Below, piece by piece: positions 35,211 through 44,624 of a stretch of DNA of 48,403 nucleotides; position 1 is the first letter of the stretch; every line of letters begins with the position of its first letter. Source of the DNA: Planctomycetota bacterium (lineage in GTDB: Bacteria > Planctomycetota > Planctomycetia > Gemmatales > Gemmataceae). Both the position numbers and the translations under genes were made by a program. The stretch lies in assembly GCA_016191165.1 (NCBI GenBank), contig JACPPF010000079.1:1-48403 (forward strand), in the 5' to 3' direction. The notes below the pieces were generated by a model, which made no database searches, was not told where the DNA came from, and was given only the letters and a program-made list of their open reading frames with translations.

Positions 35211-35240
35211 TTGGGAGTGGATCACTTTGGGCGCCAACGC

Positions 35241-35993
35241 TCAACCGCCGAAGCCGAAACGTCCCGCGCCGAATCCGCCGTTGAATCCGCCGCCGGGGCC
35301 GAAGACGCCGGGGCCGAACATGCCGGGGTTGAACTGGCCCTGATTTCCAAACGGGTTGAACTGTCCCTGGTTGCCAAACTGATTGCCCCAGGGATTGAAC
35401 TGTCCGCCCCATTGGTTGCCGAACTGATTTCCGAACTGGTTACCCCAGGGGTTGAACTGTCCCTGGTTGCCGAACTGGTTGCCGTAGGGGTTGAACTGGT
35501 TGCCGAACTGGTTGCCGTAGGGATTGAACTGGTTGCCGAACTGGTTCCCAAACTGATTGCCGTAGGGATTGAACTGGTTGCCGAACTGTCCGAAGTAGCT
35601 TGGGCTTTGGCTGATAACGGAGTTACGAATGGCGTTGGAAATGGCTTGACCTTGAAGCCAGGCCTGAAAAATCTGCTGGGACTGAGCCTGGTAATCGACG
35701 CCGCGCTGGGTTGGCCGGTTGAAGTTGTAGCCGTTGCCGCCGTTGTAGCCGTAGCCATTGCCGTTGTAGCCGTAACCGCTGCCGGACTGTCCGCCGAAGT
35801 TGGGAGTGAACCCACCCCCGGGGCGAGAACCGCTGCCCTGTCCGGCGCCGCCGGAGGTGGAGGGGGCGCCGCCGCCGCCTTTTTTGGAGCCGCCCTTGCC
35901 GCCGGTGAGCCGTTGGGCCTCACAGGGCATGGAAATCCAGCCGAGCAGCGCCAGCGAGAAAATTCCGGTCAGCCAAAATCGTGTATTGAACAT
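35241..35993 (-). CDS. Exported low-complexity Asn/Gln/Phe/Gly repeat protein
   Basis: 250 residues with a signal peptide (FWLTGIFSLALLGWISMPCEA). A Gly/Ser/Lys-rich linker and a GYGYNGNGYGYNGG segment come first. A short non-repeated helix (YQAQSQQIFQAWLQGQAISN) is next, then about 110 residues of imperfect GNQFNPYGNQFGNQ and GNQFNPWGNQ repeats, and a Gly/Phe end. The composition resembles prion-like or amyloid-prone proteins such as curlin-type repeats, but no curlin motif is present. No folding function can be assigned; a matrix, holdfast or surface-fibre role is possible. It is divergent from nrfHA. Confidence 0.85.
   Translation of the reverse strand: MFNTRFWLTGIFSLALLGWISMPCEAQRLTGGKGGSKKGGGGAPSTSGGAGQGSGSRPGGGFTPNFGGQSGSGYGYNGNGYGYNGGNGYNFNRPTQRGVDYQAQSQQIFQAWLQGQAISNAIRNSVISQSPSYFGQFGNQFNPYGNQFGNQFGNQFNPYGNQFGNQFNPYGNQFGNQGQFNPWGNQFGNQFGNQWGGQFNPWGNQFGNQGQFNPFGNQGQFNPGMFGPGVFGPGGGFNGGFGAGRFGFGG
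35310..35590. repeat. Coding tandem repeats (Gly-Asn-Gln-Phe units)
   Basis: Imperfect repeats of the GGTTGCCGAACTG type (plus strand) encode the GNQF units. Spacing is a multiple of three and the copies vary mainly at third positions and at Tyr/Trp/Phe codons, so this is a protein repeat rather than an array such as CRISPR. Confidence 0.8.
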
Positions 35994-36313
35994 TGGTGCA
36001 CCTCGCGACTTGGAAACGCCCCTTCATTTTCTGCACTTTAGACGCATTTCACAACCCCTCTTGCGCTAAAAAGGCGAAAAAATTCCATGAATTTGGATGA
36101 ACTGGCCGGCAGGACGGAAAACTTCTCCCTTTCGCGGCATTGAAAACGCCCTTCGGTCTCCTTAGACGGAAGGCCACGCCCGCCTGCCGTGACACCGGGG
36201 CGGCAAGGTCTGGCTTGAGATTTGCTTTATCGAGCCAGGTGGGTTCAATCTATGGAAAAAACAGGCAGGCCGGTCCTTTGACGGGATTGAGCCCTGCGGC
36301 CTGGGCAACGTAG
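35994..36313. other. Divergent intergenic region upstream of nrfHA
   Basis: Holds no gene I can support. The one clear element is a dyad at 36210-36238. I see no copy of the palindromic repeat families here. Confidence 0.6.
36210..36238. promoter_or_regulatory. Candidate operator dyad upstream of nrfH
   Basis: CTGGCTTGA and TCGAGCCAG are inverted with one mismatch over 9 bases, spacer 11, about 75 bases before the nrfH start. The spacing does not fit an FNR or CRP box exactly. It could be a regulator site or a leader hairpin. Confidence 0.35.
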
Positions 36314-36793
36314 ATGTTGAAAATACTTTGCCGTCAAGGCGTCTCCGGCTGGGTCATATTGCTGTGCGGTACCGTCGGATCGGTGTGCGGTTTGGGCGTG
36401 TACACGTTCTGGTACGGCCAGGGCGGTTCCTATTTCAGCAGCGATCCGAAATCTTGTGTCAATTGCCACATCATGCGCGAGCAATACGATGGCTGGCAAC
36501 ATGCCAGTCATCATGCCCATGCCAAGTGCGTCGATTGCCATCTGCCTCACGATTTCGTGGGTAAATACATCGCGAAGGCGGAGAATGGTTTTTGGCATTC
36601 CAAGGGATTCACGTTGCAGGATTTCCACGAGCCGATCCGGATCAAACCCAAGAATTCGGCCATTCTCCAGGCCAACTGTGTGCGCTGCCACGCCGACCTG
36701 GTGAACGATTTGGGCGCTCACGGCGCGTTCGCCGATGGCTCGAACAACTGCGTGCGTTGCCATGCCGCGGTAGGCCACGGCCCATCGCGATGA
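36314..36793 (+). CDS. nrfH: Cytochrome c nitrite reductase small subunit NrfH
   Basis: 159 residues. One N-terminal membrane helix ([20 protein letters not shown]) and four haem c motifs: CVNCHIM near residue 48 (the CxxCHxM signature typical of NrfH, with Met as ligand), CVDCH, CVRCH and CVRCH. It takes electrons from the quinol pool and passes them to NrfA outside the membrane. nrfA follows 137 bases downstream, beyond a palindromic repeat. Confidence 0.95.
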   Translation: MLKILCRQGVSGWVILLCGTVGSVCGLGVYTFWYGQGGSYFSSDPKSCVNCHIMREQYDGWQHASHHAHAKCVDCHLPHDFVGKYIAKAENGFWHSKGFTLQDFHEPIRIKPKNSAILQANCVRCHADLVNDLGAHGAFADGSNNCVRCHAAVGHGPSR

Positions 36794-36840
36794 TTTCGTA
36801 GGTCTAGCGAGGTTTCCACCTCAGACCAAAGCAACCCACG

Positions 36841-36911
36841 CATACTAGCCCGAAGCGTAAGCGAGGGATCGCTTGCAACGGAAAACCTCGCTAACGCTTC
36901 GGGCTAGTATG
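36841..36911. repeat. Inverted-repeat doublet between nrfH and nrfA
   Basis: Arms 36841-36866 and 36886-36911 pair over 26 bases with one mismatch (core ACTAGCCCGAAGCGT). The spacer is 19 bases. This is a third sequence family with the same doublet layout. It lies within what should be one operon. Confidence 0.87.
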
Positions 36912-36930
36912 CAAACTTGACTCAATCGCC

Positions 36931-38325
36931 ATGAGTTTCGCGTCCTCGCGCTGGCCAGCGCGATTGATCTACCTCGGCGTACTCCTCGTCACGGCGAGCG
37001 CCGCGGCGGCGGCTACCTATCTGCTGACCAACATCCAGGACCGCCAGCACGAAGCGCTGAGCCATTATTTCAAGCTGGAGGATTTGAGCGAGGACTCCGT
37101 CGACCCGAAGCTATGGCAAAAGAACTTCCCGCGCCAGTACGACAGCTATCTTCGCACCGCGGACATGGTCCGCGCCAAGCACGCGGGGAGCGATGCCATC
37201 GACAAACTGGCGGAAGACAAGTACCTCAAGCATCTCTTTGCGGGCTATGCATTCAGCATTGACTATCGTGAGAAGCGCGGCCATGCCTACATGCTGCTCG
37301 ATCAAGAAAACACGGAGCGCGTCAAGCAGAAAAAACAACCCGGCGCGTGTTTGCATTGCCATGCGTCGGTTTTGCCTGCGTACCGCGAAAAGGGCGGCGG
37401 CGATTCGTGGGCACAGGTGCAGAAGGGATTCGCCGAGGTCTGCGCGATGGAATGGAAGGACGCCCACGCCCTTGTTTCGCACCCGGTCACGTGCGTGGAT
37501 TGCCATGATCCGAAGACCGCCCAGCTGCGTGTGACCCGCCCCGCGTTCATCCTCGGCATTCAGGCGCTGGCCAAAAGCGACGACAAGGTGCCCCATCTGC
37601 CCAGCGTCGAGCGCTGGCGCCAGGGTAAACGAGCGCAGCCTTATGACCCGAACCAGGACGCCACTCGACAAGAAATGCGCACGCTGGCCTGTGCTCAGTG
37701 CCACGTCGAGTATTACTTTCAACCGAAAACCAACCTCCTGATCTATCCCTGGTTCAGGGGTCTGAAAGCCGAGCAGATCGAAAGCTACTACGACGAGATC
37801 GACTTCAAGGACTGGACGCACAAGGACTCGGGCGCGCCGATGCTGAAGGCCCAGCATCCCGAATTCGAAATGTGGAGTCAGGGCATTCACGCGCGCAGCG
37901 GCGTCTCGTGTGCCGACTGCCACATGCCCTACAAGCGGGAGGGCGCGGTCAAGGTGAGCGACCATCACGTGCGCAGTCCATTATTGAACCTGGCGCGCGC
38001 GTGCCAGACCTGCCATCACTATGATGAAAAAGAGATCAAGGGACGGGTGGAGACGATTCAGAATCTCACCAGGGCGCTCCTCGAACGTTCGGAAGTCGCC
38101 GTCAAGGATTTGATCGACTCGCTCAGGGCCGCCCGGAGTCAAGGAATGCCGGCCGCACGTTTGAAGACCGCCCAGGCGTTGCATCGCAAGGCGCAATGGC
38201 GTCTCGATTTCGTGATGGCGGAGAACTCGATGGGCTTTCACGCGCCCCAGGAGGCGGCGCGTATTTTGGCTGAAGCGGTCGATTTCGCGCGGCAAGGTCA
38301 GGTGGTGTTGCTCAAGAAGGACTGA
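36931..38325 (+). CDS. nrfA: Ammonia-forming cytochrome c nitrite reductase NrfA
   Basis: 464 residues. N-terminal signal or anchor helix (LIYLGVLLVTASAAAAATYLL). Five CxxCH motifs are visible: CLHCH, CVDCH, CAQCH, CADCH and CQTCH. The first stands where the active-site haem usually has CxxCK, so this is the CxxCH-type NrfA known from some lineages. Surrounding segments fit the family: GHAYMLLDQENTERV, VSHPVTCVDCHDPKTAQLRV, and FEMWSQGIHARSGVSCADCHMPY with the distal His. It reduces nitrite to ammonium with six electrons, for respiration or detoxification. Confidence 0.94.
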   Translation: MSFASSRWPARLIYLGVLLVTASAAAAATYLLTNIQDRQHEALSHYFKLEDLSEDSVDPKLWQKNFPRQYDSYLRTADMVRAKHAGSDAIDKLAEDKYLKHLFAGYAFSIDYREKRGHAYMLLDQENTERVKQKKQPGACLHCHASVLPAYREKGGGDSWAQVQKGFAEVCAMEWKDAHALVSHPVTCVDCHDPKTAQLRVTRPAFILGIQALAKSDDKVPHLPSVERWRQGKRAQPYDPNQDATRQEMRTLACAQCHVEYYFQPKTNLLIYPWFRGLKAEQIESYYDEIDFKDWTHKDSGAPMLKAQHPEFEMWSQGIHARSGVSCADCHMPYKREGAVKVSDHHVRSPLLNLARACQTCHHYDEKEIKGRVETIQNLTRALLERSEVAVKDLIDSLRAARSQGMPAARLKTAQALHRKAQWRLDFVMAENSMGFHAPQEAARILAEAVDFARQGQVVLLKKD

Positions 38326-38410
38326 ACGGCGCCGAGGCGCTTCGTTACGATGCCTCGCGGCCCTTTCTTGTGAACGTGGATCGGTCAACCGAACAACCCG
38401 AGGCGGCTGC

Positions 38411-41098
38411 ATGGATCGCTACGACTCCCTTGAAGCCTTCTTTCGACCCAGGTCGGTCGCGGTCGTCGGCGCCAGCGCGACGCCCGGCAGCGTCGGCAGC
38501 ATCCTCATGCACAACCTGCTGCAAACGCAGTTCGGCGGCGTGGTCTATCCGGTCAACCCGAAACGCAAGGCGGTGCATGGCGTTCTTTGCTATCCATCGT
38601 TAATGGACACGCCCGAGGCCGCCCAGCTCGCCGTCATCGCCACGCCGGCGGCCACGGTGCCGGCGATGATTGAGCAATGCGTGGAGCGCGGCGTCCGTTC
38701 CGCGATTGTTATTTCCGCGGGCTTTTCAGAACTCGGCGCCGAGGGGCGTGCGCTCGAAAAACGAATCCACGACATCGCTCTCGGCAAGCTGCGGATCATC
38801 GGACCGAACTGTCTGGGAATCATCCATCCACCCGGCGGGCTTAACGCGAGCTTTGCGTCGGCGATGGCGAAACCGGGCCGCATCGCGCTGCTCAGTCAGT
38901 CCGGCGCCATCTGCACGTCGATCCTCGACTGGGCGCGCGAACGCAACGTCGGGTTTTCGACGTTCGTTTCCGTCGGCACCATGCTGGATGTCGATTTCGC
39001 CGACCTCATCGACTACTTCAGCGACGATCCGGAAACGCGCAGCATCGTTCTCTACATGGAATCGGTCGGCGACGTGCGCAAGTTCATCAGCGCGGCACGG
39101 GCGGCGGCGCGGTCGAAACATGTCATCCTCGTCAAGGCCGGACGACACGAAGCCGGGGCGAAAGCGGCGGCGTCGCACACCGGCGCCCTGGCCGGGTCGG
39201 ACGCGGTCTTCGATGCCGCCGTGCGCCGCGCCGGTGTGTTGCGTGTGACGACCATCCCAGACCTTTTCAACATGGCCGAGATTCTGGCGCATCAGCCTTC
39301 GCCGCGCGGGCCGGGGCTGGCGATCGTCACCAACGCCGGCGGGCCTGGCGTGATGGCGACCGACGCCCTGATGCTTGCGGGCGGTCAACTCGCCGTGCTC
39401 CGTCCGGAATCGATCGCTGCCCTGTCCGCCGTGCTGCCCGCCTACTGGAGCCACGGCAATCCGATCGATGTGCTCGGCGATGCACCGCCCGAGCGCTATG
39501 AGCGAGCCCTTGAGATTTGCGCGCAGGATCCCAATGTTCAAGGGATCCTCATCCTCCTGGCGCCACAAGCGGTGACCGAGCCGACCGAGACGGCCCGGCG
39601 ACTCGCTCGATTTGCCCGCGTCGAGGGCAAACCCGTCCTCGCATCCTGGATGGGCGGCGCCGACGTGCGCGCCGGCCGGACGGTTCTGGGCGAAGCCGGC
39701 ATCGCCTCGTTCGATTCCCCGGAAGCCGCGGTCAAGGCGTTTCTGAACCTCGTCCAGTATCGGCGCAGCCAGGAACTGCTTTACGAAATGCCCGCCGCCT
39801 TGCCGGAAGATTGGCAGCCAGACCAGCAACGCGCGCGCACGTTGCTCGATGAAGTTCGCAAATCGGGTCGCACCCTGCTGACCGAGTACGAGGCCAAGGA
39901 GTTACTCGGCTGCTATGGCATTCCGACCGTGCCGACCGTGAACGCGCGCTCGGCCGACGAAGCCGTGATCGAGGCGAACCGGCTCGGCTACCCGGTCGTG
40001 CTGAAGCTGTGGTCGGAAACGATCACGCACAAGACCGATGCGGGGGGCGTGGTCTTGAACCTTGCCGATGACGCGGGGGTTCGGACAGCGTTTGCTCAAA
40101 TCCAGGCGAATGCTGGACGGTACGTTGAGACGCATCCGGTCGCTCACGCTGCCGGCCCGGCAGGCGCTTTTCTTGGCGTGACCGTGCAGCCGATGATTCG
40201 CATGAAGGGCTATGAGCTAATCATAGGCAGCTCGGTGGACGCGCAGTTTGGGCCAACGATACTGTTCGGCGCCGGCGGCATCCTCGTTGAAGTGTTTCAG
40301 GATCGCGCGCTGGGTTTGCCGCCGCTCAATCGCACGCTGGCGCGTCGGCTCATCGAGCGGACGCAAATCGCGCGGGCGTTGCAAGGCATTCGCGGCCAGC
40401 GCCCGGTGCCGCTCGATCAACTCGAAACGTTGCTGGTTCGGTTCAGCTACCTGCTGTGCGATTTTCTCGACATTCGGGAGATCGACATCAATCCCCTCCT
40501 GGCCAGCCCTGAAGGGTTGCTCGGGCTCGACGCCCGCGTTGTGCTCGGCGCCGCGCCAACAAAATTGGCGATTGAACCTTATCCGAATCAGCATACCGCA
40601 AGCTGGCGACTGCCGAATGGAACCGACATCGTCATGCGCGCGATTCGGCCCGAGGATGAACCGCTGATCGAGGATCATCACCAGGCCCTTTCCGAGCAAT
40701 CGATCCGCATGAGGTTCTTCAGCATGGTGAAGGCGCTCTCCCGCGATCGCTTGATTCGGCTGTGCCATCTTGATTACGCGCGCGAAATGGCCCTGGTCGC
40801 GGTGCGAAAGACCGCGGAAGGAAAGCCGGAGATCATCGGCGTGTCGCGCTATTACATGAACCCGCAGACGCGCGCAGCCGAATTTGCCGTCATCGTGCGC
40901 GACGCCTATCAAGGAGAAGGCCTCGGCCAGCACCTGATGGAATGCCTGATCACCGTGGCTCGCGAGCGCGGCGTGCGCCAACTCAACGGCGCCGTGCTAC
41001 GCGAGAACGGCCGGATGCTGGCGCTCGCGAAGGATCTCGGCTTTCGCGAGGGGACGGCCGTGGATCGCGACGCCGTGAAGGTCGTGCTTGACCTGTAA
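38411..41098 (+). CDS. ADP-forming acyl-CoA synthetase fused to a GNAT acetyltransferase
   Basis: 895 residues. CoA-binding Rossmann domain (about 8-130, SVAVVGASATPGSVGSIL), succinyl-CoA-ligase-like domain (150-460), ATP-grasp domain (about 490-700, LLTEYEAKELLGCYGIPTVP, KLWSETITHKTDAGGV) and a C-terminal GNAT domain (about 740-890, EGLGQHLMECLITVARERG). Proteins of this build include the lysine acetyltransferase Pat, in which the synthetase part is usually inactive. Here the phosphorylated His of active ADP-forming enzymes appears kept in KAAASHTGALAGSDAVFD, so it may still make ATP from acyl-CoA, or be regulated by it. It is placed between nrf and hox genes. Confidence 0.88.
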   Translation: MDRYDSLEAFFRPRSVAVVGASATPGSVGSILMHNLLQTQFGGVVYPVNPKRKAVHGVLCYPSLMDTPEAAQLAVIATPAATVPAMIEQCVERGVRSAIVISAGFSELGAEGRALEKRIHDIALGKLRIIGPNCLGIIHPPGGLNASFASAMAKPGRIALLSQSGAICTSILDWARERNVGFSTFVSVGTMLDVDFADLIDYFSDDPETRSIVLYMESVGDVRKFISAARAAARSKHVILVKAGRHEAGAKAAASHTGALAGSDAVFDAAVRRAGVLRVTTIPDLFNMAEILAHQPSPRGPGLAIVTNAGGPGVMATDALMLAGGQLAVLRPESIAALSAVLPAYWSHGNPIDVLGDAPPERYERALEICAQDPNVQGILILLAPQAVTEPTETARRLARFARVEGKPVLASWMGGADVRAGRTVLGEAGIASFDSPEAAVKAFLNLVQYRRSQELLYEMPAALPEDWQPDQQRARTLLDEVRKSGRTLLTEYEAKELLGCYGIPTVPTVNARSADEAVIEANRLGYPVVLKLWSETITHKTDAGGVVLNLADDAGVRTAFAQIQANAGRYVETHPVAHAAGPAGAFLGVTVQPMIRMKGYELIIGSSVDAQFGPTILFGAGGILVEVFQDRALGLPPLNRTLARRLIERTQIARALQGIRGQRPVPLDQLETLLVRFSYLLCDFLDIREIDINPLLASPEGLLGLDARVVLGAAPTKLAIEPYPNQHTASWRLPNGTDIVMRAIRPEDEPLIEDHHQALSEQSIRMRFFSMVKALSRDRLIRLCHLDYAREMALVAVRKTAEGKPEIIGVSRYYMNPQTRAAEFAVIVRDAYQGEGLGQHLMECLITVARERGVRQLNGAVLRENGRMLALAKDLGFREGTAVDRDAVKVVLDL

Positions 41099-41102
41099 AT
41101 CG

Positions 41103-41156
41103 CCGCTTGTGGCTTGACGTTCGCGCGACGTCCTGCGGACGCTAAACCGCAAGCGG
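41103..41156. repeat. Degenerate inverted-repeat doublet upstream of hoxE
   Basis: Arms CCGCTTGTGGCTTGACGT and ACGCTAAACCGCAAGCGG pair with several mismatches. It appears related to the doublet at 33332. It is in the 78-base gap before hoxE. Confidence 0.55.
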
Positions 41157-41176
41157 AAAACGCGTAGGAATCGAGT

Positions 41177-41671
41177 ATGCCCGAAAACCATCCCAGCGGC
41201 GACAAGCGTTTCAAGCTGCTCGACGCCGCCATGAAGAAGCACCAGTTCCAGGCCGATGCCTTGCTGGAGGTTCTGCACACGGCCCAGGAGTTGTTTGGAT
41301 TCCTGAACGCGGACCTGTTGATTTATGTCGCACGCCACCTGAAGCTGCCGCCGAGCCGGGTGTATGGGGTGGCGACCTTCTATCACTTTTTTACGTTCAC
41401 GCCGAAGGGCAGGCACAGTTGCAACGTGTGCCTGGGAACGGCATGTTACGTGAAGGGCGCCGCCAGCGTGCAGACGGCGCTGGAGCGCGAGCTGGGCATC
41501 AAGGCCGGGCAGACGCGCAGCGATGGGCTGGCGTCCGTGTCCATCGCGCGCTGTCTGGGCGCGTGCGGTCTGGCGCCGGCCGTCGTGTTCGACGGGAACG
41601 TCGCGGGGAATCTCACACCGGAGGCGGCCGTGGAGCATGTGAAAGGATGGGTCCCGCATGGAGCTAACTGA
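41177..41671 (+). CDS. hoxE: Bidirectional hydrogenase diaphorase subunit HoxE
   Basis: 164 residues, start preceded by AGGA. A NuoE-like thioredoxin fold with a [2Fe-2S] cluster: the first two cysteines in [10 protein letters not shown] and the second pair in [26 protein letters not shown] is a family landmark. It carries electrons between the hydrogenase module and the flavin subunit. The hoxF start lies 14 bases inside this gene. Confidence 0.93.
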   Translation: MPENHPSGDKRFKLLDAAMKKHQFQADALLEVLHTAQELFGFLNADLLIYVARHLKLPPSRVYGVATFYHFFTFTPKGRHSCNVCLGTACYVKGAASVQTALERELGIKAGQTRSDGLASVSIARCLGACGLAPAVVFDGNVAGNLTPEAAVEHVKGWVPHGAN

Positions 41672-43310
41672 GCTGCACCAGATTGCCGAGCATGAACGCG
41701 CCCAGCAAAAGCCGGTGCGCATCCGCTGCTGTGCCGCGGCAGGATGTGTTTCCTCGGGAAGCCTTGCCGTGAAGCAAGCGTTCGACCGCGCGATTGCCGA
41801 GCAGGGCTTGAGCGACCGCGTGCAAGCGTGCAGCGTCGGCTGCCTGCGCCTTTGCTGTGCCGGCCCGCTTGTGCAAATGGATCCCTCCCTGGAGCTTTAC
41901 GAGGAAGTGACGCCGGAGCAAGTGCCGTCGCTCGTGGCCTCGCTCCTGCCAGCCGCGGCGCCACCCTTATCAGCCCCGGGCGCAAGCCCGGGGATTCCGT
42001 CAGCCAAACGCGGCGACCCTCAGGCGCCGTTCTTCACCCGGCAGATGCCCATCGTCCTTGAGAATTCGGGCATCATCGAACCGGAGCGAATCGAATCCTA
42101 TATCGCGGCCGGCGGCTACCGCGCACTGCACCACGCGATTCGCGAGATGTCGCCGGCCCAGGTCGTTGAGTGCATCACCCGCAGCGGTCTGCGCGGGCGC
42201 GGCGGCGGCGGCTATCCCACGGGAGTCAAGTGGAGTCTGGTCGCCAAGATGCCCGGCCAGCGCAAGTTCATCGTTTGCAACGCCGACGAAGGAGACCCCG
42301 GCGCGTTCATGGACCGCAGCGTTCTGGAAAGCGATCCCCACCGCGTGCTCGAAGGCATGGCCATCGCCGCCTGTGCCGTCGGCGCGACGCAGGGCTACAT
42401 CTACGTGCGCGGCGAATATCCGCTGGCGATTCATCGACTCGAAGTCGCGATCAAGCAGGCGAAAAAGCTCGGTCTGCTTGGCGCTGGCATCTTTGATTCG
42501 CCGCTGAATTTTCGCATCGACCTGCGCATCGGCGCCGGCGCGTTTGTCTGTGGCGAAGAGACCGCCCTCATCGAATCGATCGAGGGTCGACGCGGCATGC
42601 CCCAGGTTCGACCTCCCTATCCCGCGGAGAAGGGGTTGTGGGATTGCCCGACGCTCATCAACAACGTGGAGACGTTTGCCAATATCGCGCCGATCATCAA
42701 CAAGGGCGCGGAGTGGTTCGCCGGCATTGGCACGGCGAAAAGCAAGGGAACGAAGGTGTTCGCCCTCGCCGGCAAGATCCGCCATACCGGCCTTGTCGAA
42801 GTACCAATGGGCATGACGCTGAACGCCATCGTCGAGGAACTTGGCGGCGGCGCTCCGAACGGCGGCACGATCAAGGCGGTGCAAACCGGCGGTCCCTCCG
42901 GCGGCTGCATCCCCGCCAGCCTCCTCGACACGCCCGTCGATTACGAATCGCTCCAGGCGCTGGGCTCCATCATGGGCTCCGGCGGCATGATCGTCATGGA
43001 TCAGACCACCAACATGGTCGAGGTCGCCAAGTTCTTCATGGAGTTCTGCATGGACGAATCGTGCGGCAAATGCATCCCGTGCCGCGCGGGGACCGTGCAG
43101 ATGTATCGCCTCTTGAGCCGAATCGTCGCCGGCGATGCCTCGCCAGCCGAGGTGAAGCAGCTCGAAATGTTGTGCGACATGGTCAAACACACGAGCCTGT
43201 GCGGCCTGGGGCAGTCGGCGCCGAACCCCGTGCTGAGCACGCTGCGCTATTTTCGGCCGGAGTATGATCGAGCGCTCAAGAATGGCCGCATTGCACTGCC
43301 GTTGCGTTAG
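41658..43310 (+). CDS. hoxF: Bidirectional hydrogenase NADH-binding subunit HoxF
   Basis: 550 residues, SD GAAAGGATGG. It has an N-terminal thioredoxin-like [2Fe-2S] domain ([17 protein letters not shown]), then the NuoF-like core: FMN loop [17 protein letters not shown] loop [19 protein letters not shown], and a C-terminal [4Fe-4S] motif [13 protein letters not shown] with a distal Cys (TSLCGLG). It oxidises or reduces NAD(H) in the cytoplasm. A short insertion near residues 104-114 ([11 protein letters not shown]), in the linker, is encoded by a palindromic repeat also seen in the DUF1553 gene. Confidence 0.95.
   Translation: MELTELHQIAEHERAQQKPVRIRCCAAAGCVSSGSLAVKQAFDRAIAEQGLSDRVQACSVGCLRLCCAGPLVQMDPSLELYEEVTPEQVPSLVASLLPAAAPPLSAPGASPGIPSAKRGDPQAPFFTRQMPIVLENSGIIEPERIESYIAAGGYRALHHAIREMSPAQVVECITRSGLRGRGGGGYPTGVKWSLVAKMPGQRKFIVCNADEGDPGAFMDRSVLESDPHRVLEGMAIAACAVGATQGYIYVRGEYPLAIHRLEVAIKQAKKLGLLGAGIFDSPLNFRIDLRIGAGAFVCGEETALIESIEGRRGMPQVRPPYPAEKGLWDCPTLINNVETFANIAPIINKGAEWFAGIGTAKSKGTKVFALAGKIRHTGLVEVPMGMTLNAIVEELGGGAPNGGTIKAVQTGGPSGGCIPASLLDTPVDYESLQALGSIMGSGGMIVMDQTTNMVEVAKFFMEFCMDESCGKCIPCRAGTVQMYRLLSRIVAGDASPAEVKQLEMLCDMVKHTSLCGLGQSAPNPVLSTLRYFRPEYDRALKNGRIALPLR
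41971..42000. repeat. Palindromic repeat inside hoxF
   Basis: CAGCCCCGGGC-GCAA-GCCCGGGGATTCC holds a perfect 8-base stem. It matches the coding-strand sequence of the DUF1553 insertion at 27 of 30 bases, with one compensated stem pair (A-T versus G-C). The two genes read it in different frames. Confidence 0.78.
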
Positions 43311-43320
43311 ACCGCCTGGC

Positions 43321-43376
43321 GTTTAGCGCCCGCGGTGAAGTGCCATTCGATTGGCGCTTCACCGCGGGCGCTAAAC
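43321..43376. repeat. Inverted-repeat doublet between hoxF and hoxU
   Basis: Arms 43321-43345 and 43352-43376 pair with one mismatch over 25 bases (core GTTTAGCGCCCGCGGTGAAG). The hoxU SD (AAGAGGA) follows at once, so the element fits tightly without removing the start signals. Confidence 0.87.
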
Positions 43377-43391
43377 GAAGAGGAAAACGAA

Positions 43392-44108
43392 ATGCCGGTA
43401 AAAACCCTGACCATCGACGGCCAGCTCATCACGTCGCCGCGCGACCAGACGGTGCTCGACGCCGCGCGCGGGCATGGCATCAAGATTCCCACGCTCTGCC
43501 ATCTGGACGGCGTCAGCGAGGTCGGCGCGTGCCGGCTCTGCCTCGTCGAGATCGCCGGCTCGAACAAGCTCGTACCCTCGTGCTTGACGCAGGTCGCCGA
43601 GGGGATGAACGTGACGACGAATTCGCCACGGTTGCAAGACTATCGCAAGATGATCGTCGAGTTGTTATTTGCGGAACGTAATCACGTCTGCTCGGTTTGC
43701 GTCGCCAACGGGCATTGCGAGTTGCAGGAGCTCGCGGTCGCGGTCGGCATGGACCACGTGCGCTTCGAGTATCAATTTCCCCAGCTTCCCGTGGATGTGT
43801 CGCACGATCAGTTCGGCCTCGACCACAACCGCTGCGTGATGTGCACCCGGTGCGTGCGCGTGTGCGACGAGATCGAAGGCGCCCACACCTGGGACGTGTC
43901 AGGGCGCGGACACAACGCCCGCGTCATCACCGATCTCAACCAACCCTGGGGCGATGCGGAAAGCTGCACCTCGTGCGGCAAGTGCGTCCAGGCCTGTCCA
44001 ACCGGGGCGCTATTTCGCCAGGGCGCTACCGTGGCCGAGATGCAGAAGGATAAGGAAAAACTCGGATCCCTCATGCAAGCCCGGGAGAAGAAACAATGGG
44101 TCGTCTAA
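43392..44108 (+). CDS. hoxU: Bidirectional hydrogenase diaphorase subunit HoxU
   Basis: 238 residues from the ATG at 43392, with AGAGGA upstream. It is a short NuoG-like ferredoxin subunit. A [2Fe-2S] domain ([20 protein letters not shown]) is followed by [15 protein letters not shown] and two [4Fe-4S] motifs, [11 protein letters not shown] and [12 protein letters not shown]. It links HoxF to the HoxYH hydrogenase pair. Its stop overlaps the hoxY start by 13 bases. Confidence 0.95.
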   Translation: MPVKTLTIDGQLITSPRDQTVLDAARGHGIKIPTLCHLDGVSEVGACRLCLVEIAGSNKLVPSCLTQVAEGMNVTTNSPRLQDYRKMIVELLFAERNHVCSVCVANGHCELQELAVAVGMDHVRFEYQFPQLPVDVSHDQFGLDHNRCVMCTRCVRVCDEIEGAHTWDVSGRGHNARVITDLNQPWGDAESCTSCGKCVQACPTGALFRQGATVAEMQKDKEKLGSLMQAREKKQWVV

Positions 44109-44620
44109 AGTTCGCCACCGTCTGGCTCGGCGGTTGTTCCGGCTGCCATATGTCGTTCCTCGACCTCGACGAATGGCTGATCGAACTGGCCCAACACGTG
44201 GACGTCGTGTTCAGCCCCCTCGCGGACGTCAAGGAATACCCGGACAACGTGGACCTGGTCCTCGTCGAAGGGGCGGTCGCGAACGACGAGAACCTGGACA
44301 TGATCCGCAAGGTGCGCGCCCGGACCAAGACGCTCATCGCGCTTGGCGACTGCGCGATCACCGGCAACGTGACGGCCTTGCGCAACCCGCTTGGCGTCGC
44401 GCTCGAAGTATTGCGCCCCGTCTACGGCGAGAACTATCCCAATGAACCGCGGATTGTCCCGGTGCTACTCGATCGCGTGCTGGCTGTTCATGAGGTGGTG
44501 CCGGTCGATCATTACGTGCCGGGCTGTCCGCCGCCGGCGTCGCGCATCAAGGCGGTGTTGCAAGCGCTGCTCGAAGGCAAGGCCCCGGCTCTGGAAGGGA
44601 ACGAGATTCGATTCGGTTAA
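44096..44620 (+). CDS. hoxY: Bidirectional [NiFe] hydrogenase small subunit HoxY
   Basis: 174 residues, a short cytoplasmic small subunit with no Tat signal. The proximal [4Fe-4S] ligands are in [23 protein letters not shown] and [10 protein letters not shown]. It passes electrons from the NiFe site to HoxU. SD GGGAGAAG lies within the end of hoxU. Confidence 0.95.
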   Translation: MGRLKFATVWLGGCSGCHMSFLDLDEWLIELAQHVDVVFSPLADVKEYPDNVDLVLVEGAVANDENLDMIRKVRARTKTLIALGDCAITGNVTALRNPLGVALEVLRPVYGENYPNEPRIVPVLLDRVLAVHEVVPVDHYVPGCPPPASRIKAVLQALLEGKAPALEGNEIRFG

Positions 44621-44624
44621 CCGG

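Noticed and set aside
35310-35590. Regular repeats that could suggest a CRISPR array
   Set aside because: The units are short, contiguous, in frame and encode a Gly-Asn-Gln-Phe repeat; there are no unique spacers or cas genes.
36245-36778. A 177-codon minus-strand frame over nrfH
   Set aside because: nrfH has four haem motifs and a membrane helix in the plus frame; the antisense frame has no support.
42000-43190. A long minus-strand frame opposite hoxF
   Set aside because: hoxF has all its cofactor motifs in the plus frame; the antisense frame has none.
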